A DNA stretch of 64,000 nt, from positions 16,584 to 80,583 of the forward strand of contig SNVD02013307.1 of NCBI GenBank assembly GCA_013180625.2, given 5' to 3'. Shown here one piece after another: positions 50,201-62,843 of this stretch. The translations under genes were made by a program, and so were the position numbers. A model generated the notes under the pieces. It was not told the DNA's origin, did not search any database, and saw only the letters and a list, made by a program, of their open reading frames with translations. Each line of letters starts with the position of its first letter. Within the stretch, counting starts at the first letter, position 1. This DNA comes from Boswellia sacra. Its lineage: Eukaryota > Streptophyta > Magnoliopsida > Sapindales > Burseraceae.

Positions 50201-50638
50201 AATGAAGAATTTATCATATCTCACATTACTAGTGCATAAGTTTCCGGATTATGTATTAGTTATAAGCCTTGAATTATTTCAAAAGCAGACATATTTAGGT
50301 AAAGGATATGATTGAAATGAAGCGAAAAAAGTCCCTTAAAATTTATATGGTACTAATGGTTGAACAATTTCTACCGGCTTAGTACATGAGAAAGGAAACC
50401 ACAGGACTACCCGACCAATTCTTTTGTGATTTTAGTGTAAAATGCCAAACTGACTCGCTTTAATTATTAATTATTCCTAAGCCTCAATAATATTAATTTA
50501 AATTAAAAATTAAAAGCCCAAGATTATAAAAATCCTAGCAATTAATTAAAAAAAATAAAAAAAGGTCAAAGTGATATCTTTTCCTCATTCAATATGTCAA
50601 AACCTAATTTCATAAAGTCAAACAAAAGTAAGTAAGAG

Positions 50639-51659
50639 TGGGGTCATGGTTGATATTTGAACAAACTTCACGATCACGGATCATCTCAATTTAGATTTTA
50701 ATCCAAGGTCATTGATAATATTTGCCCTTTAAATTTTGTCGCTTTTACAATTTCCTCTTATTAGCATTCTTCGTAAGCGGACTCCAAAATATTTTACCAA
50801 TGATATTGTAGTCTTTATTAATTATTCTTCCAATTTCATCCAATAAAAATATCAATCTATTAATAAATTATAGTGGTTACATGCATTATTCATACTTTAT
50901 CTAGTCTTGTTTAGCCTAGTCTAACCTATTGTGTATGAGTAAATGATGATAAAGGTAGACACGACACATGTGCATGGAATATTGGAATTCAATTATTAAT
51001 AGATTTACAGATAGGTTATTTTCAAAGCCTTACTACATGACATCAAGAAAATGAATGAGGTAGCGGACTGTGCAGGACATTGACTAAATTGTATACAATT
51101 TTGGGACCACAAAACACCATATTCACATGGAATGGAAAGACTAACCTGTTATATATGGAAAGAAAGTTCAAAGGATTGAAGTCGTAGGAGATAATGATTG
51201 ATGAGGTGACATAATCAGAAGAAGACTTCTTTTTCAACTTGAATATCCGTCTAAAATTATCATCTCTTTCTCGGCATATTTGATTTAACTGGGAATTCGC
51301 CTGCAGATTCTTGCTTAGCGAATTGACCTGGCCCTTTCCTTCTCATGGATGAAACAAAGAACTAAGCGAAAAAAACCACTTATTCGAACTTTTCACGATT
51401 CTTTAGTCCTATTTCTCTTATGGCGGCCAATTTTTGTTCATTATATATCCTTTCATAGTATTTCACTTTTCTCTTTTCTTTTCTTAACTCCGACACATTA
51501 GTTATTTTTTTTACCTTGCAATTATTAGACTTCCTCAAAATTTCTTTGAATAAGGGACCTACTCTGCCTTTTAAGTATGAGAAAACTTATTGGGTAGATT
51601 AAAAAAAAATCTTCTTCTGCATTATGAAAACAGTTTTATATTTTCTAGCAGAAATAAGA
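50639..51659 (+). repeat. SRK upstream region, duplicate unit 2 (promoter region of SRK2)
   Basis: Non-coding counterpart of unit 1. It carries the presumed promoter and 5' untranslated region of SRK2. No TATA box at a secure distance was identified. Confidence 0.6.
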
Positions 51660-51978
51660 ATGAAGAGCCTTCAATTAGTCAACTTTCTCTGCTCTTTGAT
51701 CGTTTTATTAATCATGGAGTTGTCGTTGGCAGCTGATATGATAACTCCGGGTCAATCAATGAGAGATGGTGAGACATTAGTTTCCATCCACCAAACCTTT
51801 GAGCTAGGCTTCTTCTCTCCAGGAAACTCACACAATAGGTACCTGGGAATATGGTACAAGATTAGTCCTCAGAGAGTTGTATGGGTCGCAAATAGAGAAC
51901 GTCCGCTTGCTGATAAGCACGGAGTTTTAATTTTGAGCGACAATGGAAATCTTGTGCTTCACGACAAGAATAAGAGCA

Positions 51979-52379
51979 TGATGAGCTCATGCATGACATG
52001 CATGAGTTCTAGAATTCTGCTGAGCTCATGCATGACATGCATGGCTTCCAGAATCCCTCCCATGTGAATGCATTGAGAGTCAAATTAGTTAGGCACCTCC
52101 AATTTTGAAAATCAAAGGAAGTAGCCAAATTTGATTTGAATTTGTATGCAGAATTTTCCCTATAAATATGGGACGAATTCTGCCTTGTTTAAGCATCAGA
52201 GAGATTCCAGAGAGAGTCCAGAGTCTAAACCAGAGAGTTTAGGATTGAGAGAGAGAGCCAGGAGAGCTCCAGGAAATTTAGGGGAGTTTTTTGTATAATT
52301 CTTGTACATTAATTTTCTCTGTTAATACAAGTAATTTTTCTCCCAAATTCTGTTCTGAGTTGATCATTACATCCCAACA
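51979..52379 (+). repeat. copia-4 5' LTR
   Basis: Starts with two copies of an about 39-bp unit containing the near-palindrome ATGCATGACATGCAT, and has a TATA-like 'cctataaatatggg' near 52160. It introduces a stop into the SRK2 frame about 30 codons after the junction. Confidence 0.93.
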
Positions 52380-52381
52380 AG

Positions 52382-52393
52382 TGGTATCAGAGC
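52382..52393 (+). other. copia-4 primer-binding site
   Basis: TGGTATCAGAGC, two bases after the LTR. Confidence 0.92.
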
Positions 52394-53122
52394 CTCGTTG
52401 AGCTCCTGGAACGTCAGAACAGAGAGGAAAAATTCAGAGAAAATTTGTCCCCTGTTTCTGGAAAATTTCGATTTTTTGGAAAGTCATCGAATTTCGAATT
52501 TGAAGTGTCCAGTGTGTTCGTGACGTTGTCCTGATCATTCTGCAATTTTTCGGCGACCGATCCGACGTCCAGAGAAGCCGCACGCGCCTCCGACCTGGTC
52601 TGCGAGTGGGCGTCACTCGCCCCACGCGCTGCACGCGCCATTCCAAGGAAGAAAACGACCACGTCAGCGCACTTTTCGCCACGTCAGCCGTCCACGGCAG
52701 CAGGTCGCCGCGGTAGCAAAGCCACGTCAGCGTGCCACGTGTCGCCACGTCAGCATAGTGGACCCCACCTGCCACGTCAGCAAAATATTGGAAATTTATA
52801 TTTTGGCCCCTGTATTTCTGGGTAATTACATTTTGACCCCTGTATTTATGAAACTTACATTTCAGTCCTTAGAAAATATCAGTTTGGCCCCTGTAATTCT
52901 GATAAATACACTGTGCCCCTTTTTTTAGTTTCTGAAATTTCAGTTTAGCCCTTAAGAAATTTCAGTTTAGTCCTTAAAGTTTCCAAGCTTAGTATTTATT
53001 GTATAAAAAGAATTTTTGAGCCCCGGAAGAGGCTATTCCACCTAATTTGACCGTTCCGGACGTAACGGTGGGCTCGGATTTTTGAAATTCAACTTCCATT
53101 TTAGTGAATTAATTATTCTAAA
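52394..53122 (+). other. copia-4 untranslated leader
   Basis: About 730 bases between the primer-binding site and the gag start. It includes a GC-rich stretch (52550-52780) with several 'gccacgtcagc' repeats (at least five between 52660 and 52790), then 'ttttggcccctgta' repeats (52800-52920). Unusual composition for this window; role unknown, possibly packaging. Confidence 0.6.
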
Positions 53123-53970
53123 ATGGAAGAATCATCCGGAGCCATGATAAAATTGACTGCTACAAATTACACACTATGGAGGCCCAGGATGGAGGATCTC
53201 CTTAGTTGTAAGGATCTATATGACCCTATAGAATTTGAAGGGCAGAGACCTGAGACAGAAAAAGAGGCAGAGTGGAAGAAAATTAACAGAAAATGCATCG
53301 GTCAGATCAGACAATGGATCGATCATAGTGTCTTCCACCATGTAGCCAAAGAAACAGATGCATATACTCTATGGAAAAAATTAGAGAGTATGTATAAAGC
53401 CAAGTCAGCACAGAACAAAGCCATCCTGATGAGACGGCTTGTGAACTTGAAGTTGCGGAGCGGAACTCCTGTAGCAGAACATACAAGTGAGTTCCAGAAG
53501 TGAATCAGTTGATAGCAGTCGAGTTACAGCTTGGAGACGAAGAACAAGCACTTCTACTTCTCAGCTCCCTTCCAGATTCATGGGAGACGTTAGTGGTCTC
53601 CATCAGTAATTCAGCACCCGGAGGCAGACTTACCCTATCAATGGTTAAGGATGCCTTAATGAACGAGGAGGCAAGAAGAAAAGATGCAGGCGCCAGTCAA
53701 GATGAAGCCTACATCACAGAGAATCGAGGAAGACAGTCTCGAGGTGAAGACTGGAGAAGAGGTAGAAGCAAAAGCAGAGGCAGATCAAGGGGCAGGTCAT
53801 CAGATGGGCGGAGACCCACATACAAGTGCTACAACTGTGGCAAAGAGGGACATTTGAAGAGAAATTGTCGCAGTCTTCGGAAGCAGAATCAGGAGAGTTC
53901 ACAGGCACAAAGCAACGAAGAACCACGAGTTACAGTGGTAGAAGATGTAACCATCTGTGCAGAAGAGACG
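53123..53970 (+). pseudogene. copia-4 gag
   Basis: Capsid start open at 53123-53503 (KLTATNYTLWRPRMEDLL), closed by a stop at a small deletion near 53500. It continues in another frame from about 53509 (NQLIAVELQLGDEEQALLLL, LLSSLPDSW) through an Arg/Ser-rich stretch to a complete zinc knuckle CYNCGKEGHLKRNC (about 53829-53870). Confidence 0.88.
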
Positions 53971-54960
53971 TGCTTCCACACAGCAGACCAAGGAGTAGAA
54001 TGGGTAATTGACACAGCAGCTTCCTGCCACGTCACTCCTTGCAGAGAGATCTTTACCACGTACAAAGCAGGAGACTTTGGGATAGTGAAGATGGGAAACA
54101 ACAGCACCGCCAAAATCATGGGAATTGGTGATATTCAATTCCAAACGAACGTCGGATGTAAAATAACTTTAAAGGATGTTCGTCATGTGCCAGATCTTCG
54201 ACTCAACTTGCTCTCGGTAAAAGCCTTTGATCAGCAAGGTTATGAGAGCTGCTTCACCAACGGTACATGAAAGATGTTGAAAGGGGTCATGGTGGTTGCT
54301 CGAGGTAAATTAAGTGACAATCTTTACAAGACTCATGTAAAGATAAACGGAGAGAGCCTTCATGTAGCAGAGCACATGATACCTCTAGATTTGTGGCATA
54401 AAAGGCTCGGTCACATGGGTGAAAAGGGTTTATCAACCCTTCAGAAAAAGAAGCTGATCACTGTTTCCAAGGATGCAGCGTCTCATCCTTGCGACTATTG
54501 TTTGTACGGGAAACAACGGAGGGTATCATTCAGCTCCTCATCAGTGAAGAAATCAAAGCTGTTGGAGCTAGTACACAGTGATGTATGCGGACCTCTTGAA
54601 GTCGAGTCCTTAGGTGGTAAAAGGTATTTCTTGACCTTTATTGATGATGCATCTCGGAAAGTGTGGGTTTATTTCCTCAGGACGAAGGATGAAGTTCTAG
54701 AGAAGTTCAAGGAGTTTCACGCCATGGTAGAACGTGAAACGGGTAAGAAATTAAAATGCCTTCGATCAAATAACGGAGGCGAGTATACCTCCAGAGAGTT
54801 TAATGCCTACTGTCGAAGATATGGCATTCGACATGAAAAGAACAGTCCCACGCACACCACAACACAATGGAGTGGCCGAGAGGATGAATCGAACCATCAT
54901 GGAACGAGTCAGAAGCATGCTCAGATTGGCTAAGTTACCCAAGCCATTCTGGGGGAGGCA
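53971..54960 (+). pseudogene. copia-4 protease and integrase
   Basis: Continues from gag in one frame. The protease motif is WVIDTAASCHVTP (about 54001) with its catalytic Asp. A TGA at 54268-54270 sits where Trp is expected. The integrase zinc region (LWHKRLGHMGEKGL...CDYCLYGKQ) is complete. The first catalytic Asp (VHSDVCGPLE) is present, but the second motif reads LRSNNGGEY with Asn for Asp. A frameshift near 54843 precedes the Glu motif, which is read in another frame (HNGVAERMNRT). Confidence 0.87.
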
Positions 54961-57110
54961 GTTCGCACCGCCTGTTACTTAATCAACAGAGCACCATCGG
55001 CACCACTGAACTTCGAGATTCCAGAAAAGGTATGGTCTAACAAAAAGCCCTCCTATAATCATTTGAAAGTGTTTGGTTGTTTAGCCTTCGTACATGTATC
55101 CAAGGAGCTCAGACAGAAGCTCGATGCAAGAACTGTTCCATGTATCTTCATCGGTTATGGAGATGAAGAATTCGGATACAGATTATGGGATCCCAAAGAA
55201 AAGAAAGTCATCCGGAGCAGAGATGTCGTATTTCACGAAGACCAAACATATGAAGACACTGAAAAGACAACAATATCTACAAATCCCACTAGTAGTGCCC
55301 CAGATATTGTTGCAGATTCTACCCCAACACCAAATGCTATAAGAAATGACGAGGTACCAGACGAAGTTCCAGAAGCAGATCAGGAGGAAGAAAATGAAGA
55401 GATTGCTGAGCCGGGGGAGCCACAATCACCTATAGAAGCTGCTGTACCTCCTGGAAATGAAGAACCTCAGCTACGACGATCTGAGCGAGGTCGGATTTCG
55501 TCGAGGAGATATCCGGAATCAGAGTACACACTGCTTACTGATGAGGGGGAGCCAGAAAGCTTTCATGAAGCTTTATCTCATCCAGACAAAGGACGATGGC
55601 TGCATGCAATGCAAGATGAGATGAATTCTCTAAAGAAGAACAAAACTTATGAACTGGTCGAACTCCCATACGGAAAGAAGGCACTAAAGAACAAATGGGT
55701 ATTCAAGCTCAAGAAAGATGGAATAGGAAAGGTGATAAAGCACAAAGCCCGATTGGTGGTAAAAGGATTCCTTCAGAAGAAAGGAATTGACTTTGACGAA
55801 ATCTTTTCACCGGTAGTAAAAATGTCCTCAATCCGCGTCATCCTCGGATTGACAGCAAGTCTTGATTTGGAGCTTGAACAGATGGATGTGAAGACAGCAT
55901 TTCTTCATGGAGACTTGCATGAAGAAATCTACATGGAGCAGCCAGAAGGGTTCGAGGTTCAAGAAAAAGAACACCTCGTGTGCAAGCTCAAAAAGAGCTT
56001 GTATGGCCTCAAACAAGCACCAAGGCAATGGTACAAGAAGTTTGACTCCTTCATGGTGAGTCATGGGTACAAAAGAACCGCTGCAGACCAATGCGTCTAC
56101 TTTCAGAAACTTCCAGGTGGAGACTTTGTTGTATTAATGTTATATGTGGACGACATGTTGATCGTCGGAAAAGATGCAACAAGAATAAAGCAGCTGAAGA
56201 ATGAACTATCAAAAACCTTCGATATGAAGGATTTGGGACCAGCTCAGCAAATCTTGGGGATGCACATTGGTCGAGACAGGAAACAAAAGAAATTATGGCT
56301 GTCTCAAGAAAAATATGTTGAACGTGTGATCCAAATGTTCAACATGGATAGTGCTAAGCCAGTTAGTGTACCACTGGCTAATCATTTCAAGCTGAGCAAG
56401 AGATCATGTCCCTCATCCAAGAAAGAGATAGAGGACATGGCGTCGGTACCCTATTCTTCTGCTGTAGGAAGTTTGATGTATGCCATGGTGTGTACAAGGC
56501 CAGATATTGCTCATGCTGTCGGAGTCGTGAGTAGATTTCTTTCCAATCCAGGGAAAGAACATTGGGAGGCAGTCAAGTGGATTCTCAGATACCTTAAAGG
56601 TACATCGAAGATATGCTTGTGTTACGGGGAGCTGATCCAATCTTGGAAGGCTATACAGATTCAGATATGGCCGGAGATCCTGACAGTAGGAAATCTACAT
56701 CAGGTTTTGTTTACACTTTTGCAGGGGGAGCTGTATCATGGTAGTCAAGACTACAGAAGTGTGTTGCGCTATCCACGACAGAGGCAGAATACATTACCGC
56801 AGCGGAAGCTGGAAAAGAAATGTTGTGGCTGAAGCGGTTTCTCCAAGAACTTGGGATTGAGCACAAGGAATACAAAGTACACTGTGACAGTCAAAGTGCT
56901 CTGGATTTGAGCAAGAACTCAGTGTACCATTCTCGAACGAAGCATATTGACATCCGCTATCATTGGATACGAGAGGTGATGGACAAGCAACTGTTGAAAC
57001 TAGTGAAGATCCATACTAAAGAGAATCCAGCCGACATGTTAACAAAAGTGGTCACCATAGACAAGCTAGAACTATGCAGAGACATAGTTGGATTAGAAGC
57101 TGTCTAATTA
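54961..57110 (+). pseudogene. copia-4 integrase C-terminus, reverse transcriptase and RNase H
   Basis: Open from 55063 to about 56620: integrase tail (KVFGCLAFVHV), linker, then reverse transcriptase with [53 protein letters not shown] and catalytic YVDDMLIVG, and CTRPDIAHAVG. A one-base loss near 56625 shifts the frame. RNase H then resumes in another frame (about 56632-57107), with SRTKHIDIRYHWIREV and ENPADMLTK to the stop at 57107. Only that one break lies in this 2-kb stretch, consistent with a young copy. Confidence 0.9.
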
Positions 57111-57154
57111 CTGTTGTTGTTACTCCTTTTTCACATGGGATGGAGGGGGAGAAT

Positions 57155-57555
57155 TGATGAGCTCATGCATGACATGCATGAGTTCTAGAATTCTGCTGAG
57201 CTCATACATGACATGCATGGCTTCTAGAATCCCTCCCATGTGAATGCATTGAGAGTCAAATTAGTTAGGCACCTCCAATTTTGAAAATCAAAGGAAGTAG
57301 CCAAATTTGATTTGAATTTGTATTCAGAATTTTCCTTATAAATATGGGACGAATTCTGCCTTGTTTAAGTATCAGAGAGATTCCATAGAGAGTCCAGAGT
57401 CTAAACCAGAGAGTTTAGGATTGAGAGAGAGAGCCAGGAGAGCTCCAGGAAATTTAGGGGAGTTTTTTGTATAATTCTTGTACATTAATTTTCTCTGTTA
57501 ATACAAGTAATTTTTCTCCCAAATTCTGTTTTGAGTTGATCATTACATCCCAACA
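57155..57555 (+). repeat. copia-4 3' LTR
   Basis: Seven differences from the 5' LTR over 401 positions, five of them C/T or G/A. Preceded by a polypurine tract. Confidence 0.95.
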
Positions 57556-59625
57556 GAGCATTATCTGGTCTTCCAACTCAGCCAGCGTACCAGAAAATCC
57601 AGTGGCGCAACTCCTAGATTCTGGGAACCTTGTTCTCAGAGAAAGTATTGACGCCAGCTCTGAAAGCTATTTGTGGCAGAGCTTTGATTATCCATCAGAC
57701 ACGTTGCTGACAGGCATGAAGCTGGGGTGGAACTTAAAAACTGGTTTTGAGCGGTATCTCACAGCATGGAAAAGTGCCGATGATCCATCCCCCGGAGAAT
57801 TTAGTTTCCGACTGGACATTAGCGGGCCACCCGAATTAGTTACTGTCACTCCATCAAGGAAAGTCTTCCGCAGCGGACCATGGAACGGTTTGCAGTTTGT
57901 CGGTTTTCCCAACATGCGAAACGTTATCTACAAACCAAGTTTGGTTCGTACCAAAGACGAGCTGTATTACGCATATGAGCCAATCAACGACACAGTTATC
58001 ACATTTTTCATGATTAATCAATTAGGTAAACCGCAGCGTCTTGTATGGAATGGGAAGAGCAGGGAATGGAGTATTTTGTACTCTGTGCCAATTGATCAAT
58101 GTGACAATTATGCTGAGTGTGGTAATAATAGTTACTGTAGAGTTAACAAGAATCCCTTGTGTGAGTGTTTGAAGGGGTTTGTACCCATATCACAAGATGA
58201 ATGGGATACACCTCAGGCTAGAAAATGTGTAAGAAAATCGGCATCAGAATCAGATTGCAGAAATGGAGAAGGGTTTCTAAAGCTCGGGTGGATAAAATTT
58301 CCAGACAATATTTGGTCCAACCAAAGTATGAATATTAAGGAATGTCGGGCAGAATGCTTGAGGAACTGTTCATGCAGGGCTTACGCTCAGTTAAAAGTGA
58401 GTGTAGGAGGTGGAGGCTGTTTGATGTGGATTGGTGACCTGATTGATATGAAAGAGTGCTCTCAACAATTCACTTGGGGACAGGATATATTTATACGAGT
58501 TCCAGCGTCAGAACTAGGTAAATTAAGAGTATTATTTCATTTAAAGCTGAACAAGCAAAATACAAACGTATTCCTTATTATAGTTTGGCTTAGGTCTGTT
58601 TATACAATGAAACCGACCATGAAATTTGTCTTTTTTCTTCATTACTAATTATCTCTCTCTCCCTCTAGAAAAGAACGAATTCAACAAATTGATTAAGTTT
58701 TTTTGATGTTGTTTGTTCCAAAATCAGTTCATCACTTGAGTAAAAAGAAAATAATAAAGATCGTCCTACTGGTCTCAACCATTTCTGGCTTATTTTTTAT
58801 TGGGAATTGTACTCTGCAAAGCTCATTGGAAGAAGATAAAGAATAAAGGTAATTCATTCATCACATCCTTTTTTTTTTTTAATTAATAAAGTTCGTAGCC
58901 CTTCTAACCTTCGGTTAAATATAAAGAGCCATTCACCTCTAAAATTTATTGGTAGTCTTCATGTTGGCCAGGTTATGGATAAAAATTAAGAAAATGTATC
59001 TGTTTCTATCAGTTATTTTTAAAAGAAAAAAAATCTTAAAAAAGAAAAAAAAAATCTTAACGTAGAAAATGGAGGTCCTAACGTGTTTCTCCGCTTAACA
59101 GCTAAGGAAGAACTAAAAACTTTAGTAGGGCTTGAGAGCAGGGGAGAGGACATAGAAGTACCTTTGTTTGATTTGGCTACCATTGCCTCTGCCACCAACA
59201 ATTTCTTTAGCGCCAACAAGATAGGTGAAGGTGGATTTGGCCCTGTTTACAAGGTAATAGAGGTTATACATATCTATGAAACGGTGTAAGAAAAATAATC
59301 TAGCTCTCGCAAATCAATAAAATGCTTTTATAACACTACACAGGGAAATCTTCCAAAAGGACCTGAAATTGCAGTGAAGAGGCTTGCAAAAGATTCAAGA
59401 CAGGGTGTTGAAGAATTCAAGACCGAAGTAGTTTTAATTGGAAAGCTTCAACACAGGAATCTTGTTGGACTTATTGGCGGCTGCATAGCAGGCGATGAAA
59501 GAATGTTGATCTATGAGTACATGCCCAATAAAAGCTTGGATTGTTTTATTTTTGGTTCAACTATAAACCCTATAGACCTATAGTTAGTTACCCATATTTG
59601 TGAGAGTTACTGAAGTTGTCGCTAA

Positions 59626-59868
<243 letters not shown>

Positions 59869-60485
59869 TAGTAAGTTCTACTACCACCAACTTATAATAT
59901 GTACGTACTAGGTTAAAGACCTAATATTTGTTATTCTGATGTAGTGGTTATATGTCTCCTGAGTATGCTGCTGAAGGAAAATTTTCTATGAAATCCGATG
60001 GTTTTAGCTTTGGTGTGCTTCTGTTAGAGATAATAACCGGCAAAAGAAACAGAGGGTTCTGTCATCCGGATCACCATCATAATCTTATAGGACATGTAAG
60101 CAGATAAAAATAAGCTGGTTCCTCTTTCATATGCTCTATCCATTCTCCTAAATAAGTAACTCTGCTACAATATTTTCAGGCGTGGCTGCTTTGGAACGAA
60201 GGAAGGGCCCTAGAACTGATTTATACATGTTTAGAAGATTCTTTCACTGAATCGGAAGTTAAAAGATGTATTCAAGTGGGTTTGTTATGTGTGCAACAAT
60301 TTCCGGAAACCAGGCCAGAAATGTCATCTGTAGTTTTTATGTTGGCAAATGAAGGGGCAGTGTTACCTCGGCCCAGACAGCCAGGTTTCTTCATTGAAAG
60401 AGGCTCTGGCACAGATACATCAGCAGGTAACGAAAAACCTCATTCAGTAAATGCATTGAGCATAACCACACAGGAAGGCAGATAG

Positions 60486-61004
60486 GAATGCAAGCTACAG
60501 TAGTGTGTTTACTGTTGGCGTATATGCACCGAGAATTCTGTAATTTAATAAAGAAAATAATTAAATAATTGCCATCACAATGTAATAACTTGGAGTGGAG
60601 TTTGGGATCGGGCGCAATTCTTTTGAACCGGAGTTTGGGTTTCATGTTCGATTATCTCCCGGCCTAGTGAATTGGTGATGGTATATCCACTAAATATATG
60701 TAATTGGAATGCCTGTGATGTGACTGCAAATTAGGCAAAAATTTGAGCTCATGTTTAACACGAAACCAGTAAATGCTATATTGTGTGACAGAAAAAGGAA
60801 TTGAAACAAAGAGAGAGAGAAAAAAAAGGTAATTTTAACTAAAGGCCTAGTTGTTTATTTTACGTACTGAAAACCCATAAAAAATATAATATCCTCTTTG
60901 TTGACTTTCTTTTCCCCTGTCATGTCTAATACCGTACAAGAATCCGGGGTCTTCTAACGAATCAGAAGTCGCATAACTGCGACTCTTGTTTCACAGATGT
61001 GTGA
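60486..61004. promoter_or_regulatory. SRK2-SRK3 intergenic region
   Basis: 3' flank of SRK2 and 5' flank of SRK3. An AATAAA-like signal (aatttaataaag, about 60541) could be the SRK2 polyadenylation signal. 'ttgttgac' (about 60898) contains a W-box core. No other gene was seen. Confidence 0.4.
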
Positions 61005-62843
61005 ATGGAGAATCTTCTTTTCTTCTACTTTAGCTTTTTTCATTATTTTATCAGAATGAAGTTGTCATTAGTGGTTGACACCATAAGCTCAGTACAGATT
61101 CGGCTGATGACAGCGATGTTTTACTTTAATCGTTCTAAGGCTTGATCTGGGCATCTCTTCTACAAACTCCAAGAACAGGTACCTGGGAGTATGGTAAAAT
61201 AATAGCCCTGAGCCAGTTGTTCAGTTGAAATACGAATAAACTTGTTACAAAACCACTAGTAACTTAACTATTATCTCGTTTAATGGATATCTCATCCTTT
61301 TCAGTGTATATGTATCAAGTCATTATCTGGCCTTAAAGCATCATAGAAAAGTAGAGAATCCAGTCGCATAACTCTTAGATAATGGAGAACTCTAGTTTTC
61401 GGGGAAAATTTCAGCCCTAGTCCTTAAAACTCTCTGTGGCACAGAATTAACTACCCATCATGCACTGTTTGAAGGTAAGAACTTGAGCTGGGATTCAAAG
61501 ATTGGTCTAAAATGATATTTAATGCCATGTTGATTCTCGGGTACAAAGATATAAAATGGGATACATAAAACTGGGTGCCTGGAATAATGCCTAGAAGACT
61601 TTAATTTCAGATTTGAAATTCATGTGTTACCTCAGATGTTCATATACAGCAGATCAATAAAATGGCCACAAATGACAATTGGATGGAGTTTACTCTGGAG
61701 GAAGTCCTAAATATACTAGGTTTTCATTTTCTAAACCCATTTAGTGCTTAACAGGATGAGTACTTATTATAGATACGAGTCTTTTGACAATCCAGCTTTA
61801 CGCTATTGTAACTCAACAAATCAAGCATGTCGCAGGGTATCATATGTAAAGAAAGGGTCACTTGATGGGATTTTCTATAGTCAGTGCCCCATAATTTGAG
61901 TGAAAATTATGGTAATTGCGGTGTTTATGGTAATTTGTGTAGGTGAAAGCCGGTGTCTGAAGCCCAAAGCCAACAATATCTACTTGGTTTATGTTCAGCT
62001 CAACGCTGTTATCTACAAGGTTTGCAAAAGAGGTCTATGCTGCAAATAAGACTGAGATTATGGTCAGAATGGAAACAATAGTAAATAGAAAATGAATAAT
62101 GAAACAGACTAATCAACAGATAAAAAATGCATAACGTTGGGGATTGATGTTAAGTCATCATGGATGGGCGAAACCAAGGTATGGATTTTTGCCCTAGTTG
62201 AATCTTCTAGCTTGAAAAATATTCTTAAAAACAAAAGGAAATTTGAGAAGCATGAAATAAATCTGGTTGATTAACGAGAGAAAAAGCAGTTATATCAAAT
62301 TTATTCTATTTATGTTGCTGTTATAGATGCAGATTTAAATAAGTAAACAAAGAAGACCGCCCCAGTACTTCCTATTGCTTCCGGTGTGTTTATCTTGGGC
62401 TTGGCTATCTACATTTTTGTTTTTTTGGAAGAGAGCAAAGAAAAGAGGTAATAATAATCATCCGGTCTCTGTCTTAGAGTAGTCAAACAGCCATAAATTA
62501 ACAAGCAGATCCGTTTCAAATCGTTGACCATTTAACAGACAGAAATGTAGGAAAATGAATATTGAAGTACCTTCACTTGAGCCGGCCACAATTCTGACTG
62601 CTACTAACAATCTATCTCAGGAAAACTAATTGGAGGTGGTGGCTTTGGCCCTGTCTATAAGACAAGACAGCTTATATCTTTCCCTTTCATGGATCTTGCA
62701 ACAAGGGAGAAACAAACATTGCCTCAGCCAAGAGAGCCTAATTTGTTCTCTGAAAGAAGTGGTGCTGATAAAAGATCCATTGCCAAGCAAGAAAGAATCG
62801 CATTCAAAATGCAGAAACCATAACTATGCTGGATGGTAGGTAA
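61005..62843 (+). pseudogene. Decayed S-receptor-like kinase (SRK3) with kinase exons 4-6 deleted
   Basis: Starts ATG at 61005 (MENLLFFYF, then KLSLVVDTIS), very like the SRK1 signal peptide. Pieces of B-lectin (RYLGVW-type at about 61180, VENPV at about 61355), S-locus and Cys-rich sequence follow with many stops. A membrane-span exon is recognisable at about 62350-62445 (APVLPIASGVFILGLAIYIF). Exon 3 (about 62540-62661) keeps [10 protein letters not shown]. The next sequence is exon-7-like (LPQPREPNLFSERSG, ending ETITMLDGR and TAA at 62841), so ATP-binding Lys, HRD and DFG are all gone. No product expected. Confidence 0.85.

Larger units (their letters stand above)
51979..57555 (+). mobile_element. 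Nearly full-length Tnt1-like Ty1/copia retrotransposon (copia-4) in SRK2 exon 1
   Basis: 401-bp LTRs (51979-52379, 57155-57555) with seven differences by my count, a perfect target duplication GAGCA (51974-51978, 57556-57560), a primer-binding site (52382-52393) and a polypurine tract (ggagggggagaat, 57141-57153). Gag, protease, integrase, reverse transcriptase and RNase H are all present in order, but with a few stops and frameshifts. The insertion is recent compared with the other LTR elements here. It lies in the same orientation as SRK2. Confidence 0.95.

Noticed and set aside
57467..57566. Met at 57467 as a true start for the downstream S-domain protein
   Set aside because: These codons are LTR sequence. 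The SRK2 frame truly begins at 51660; the LTR Met is only an accidental upstream start (its possible use is noted as a finding).
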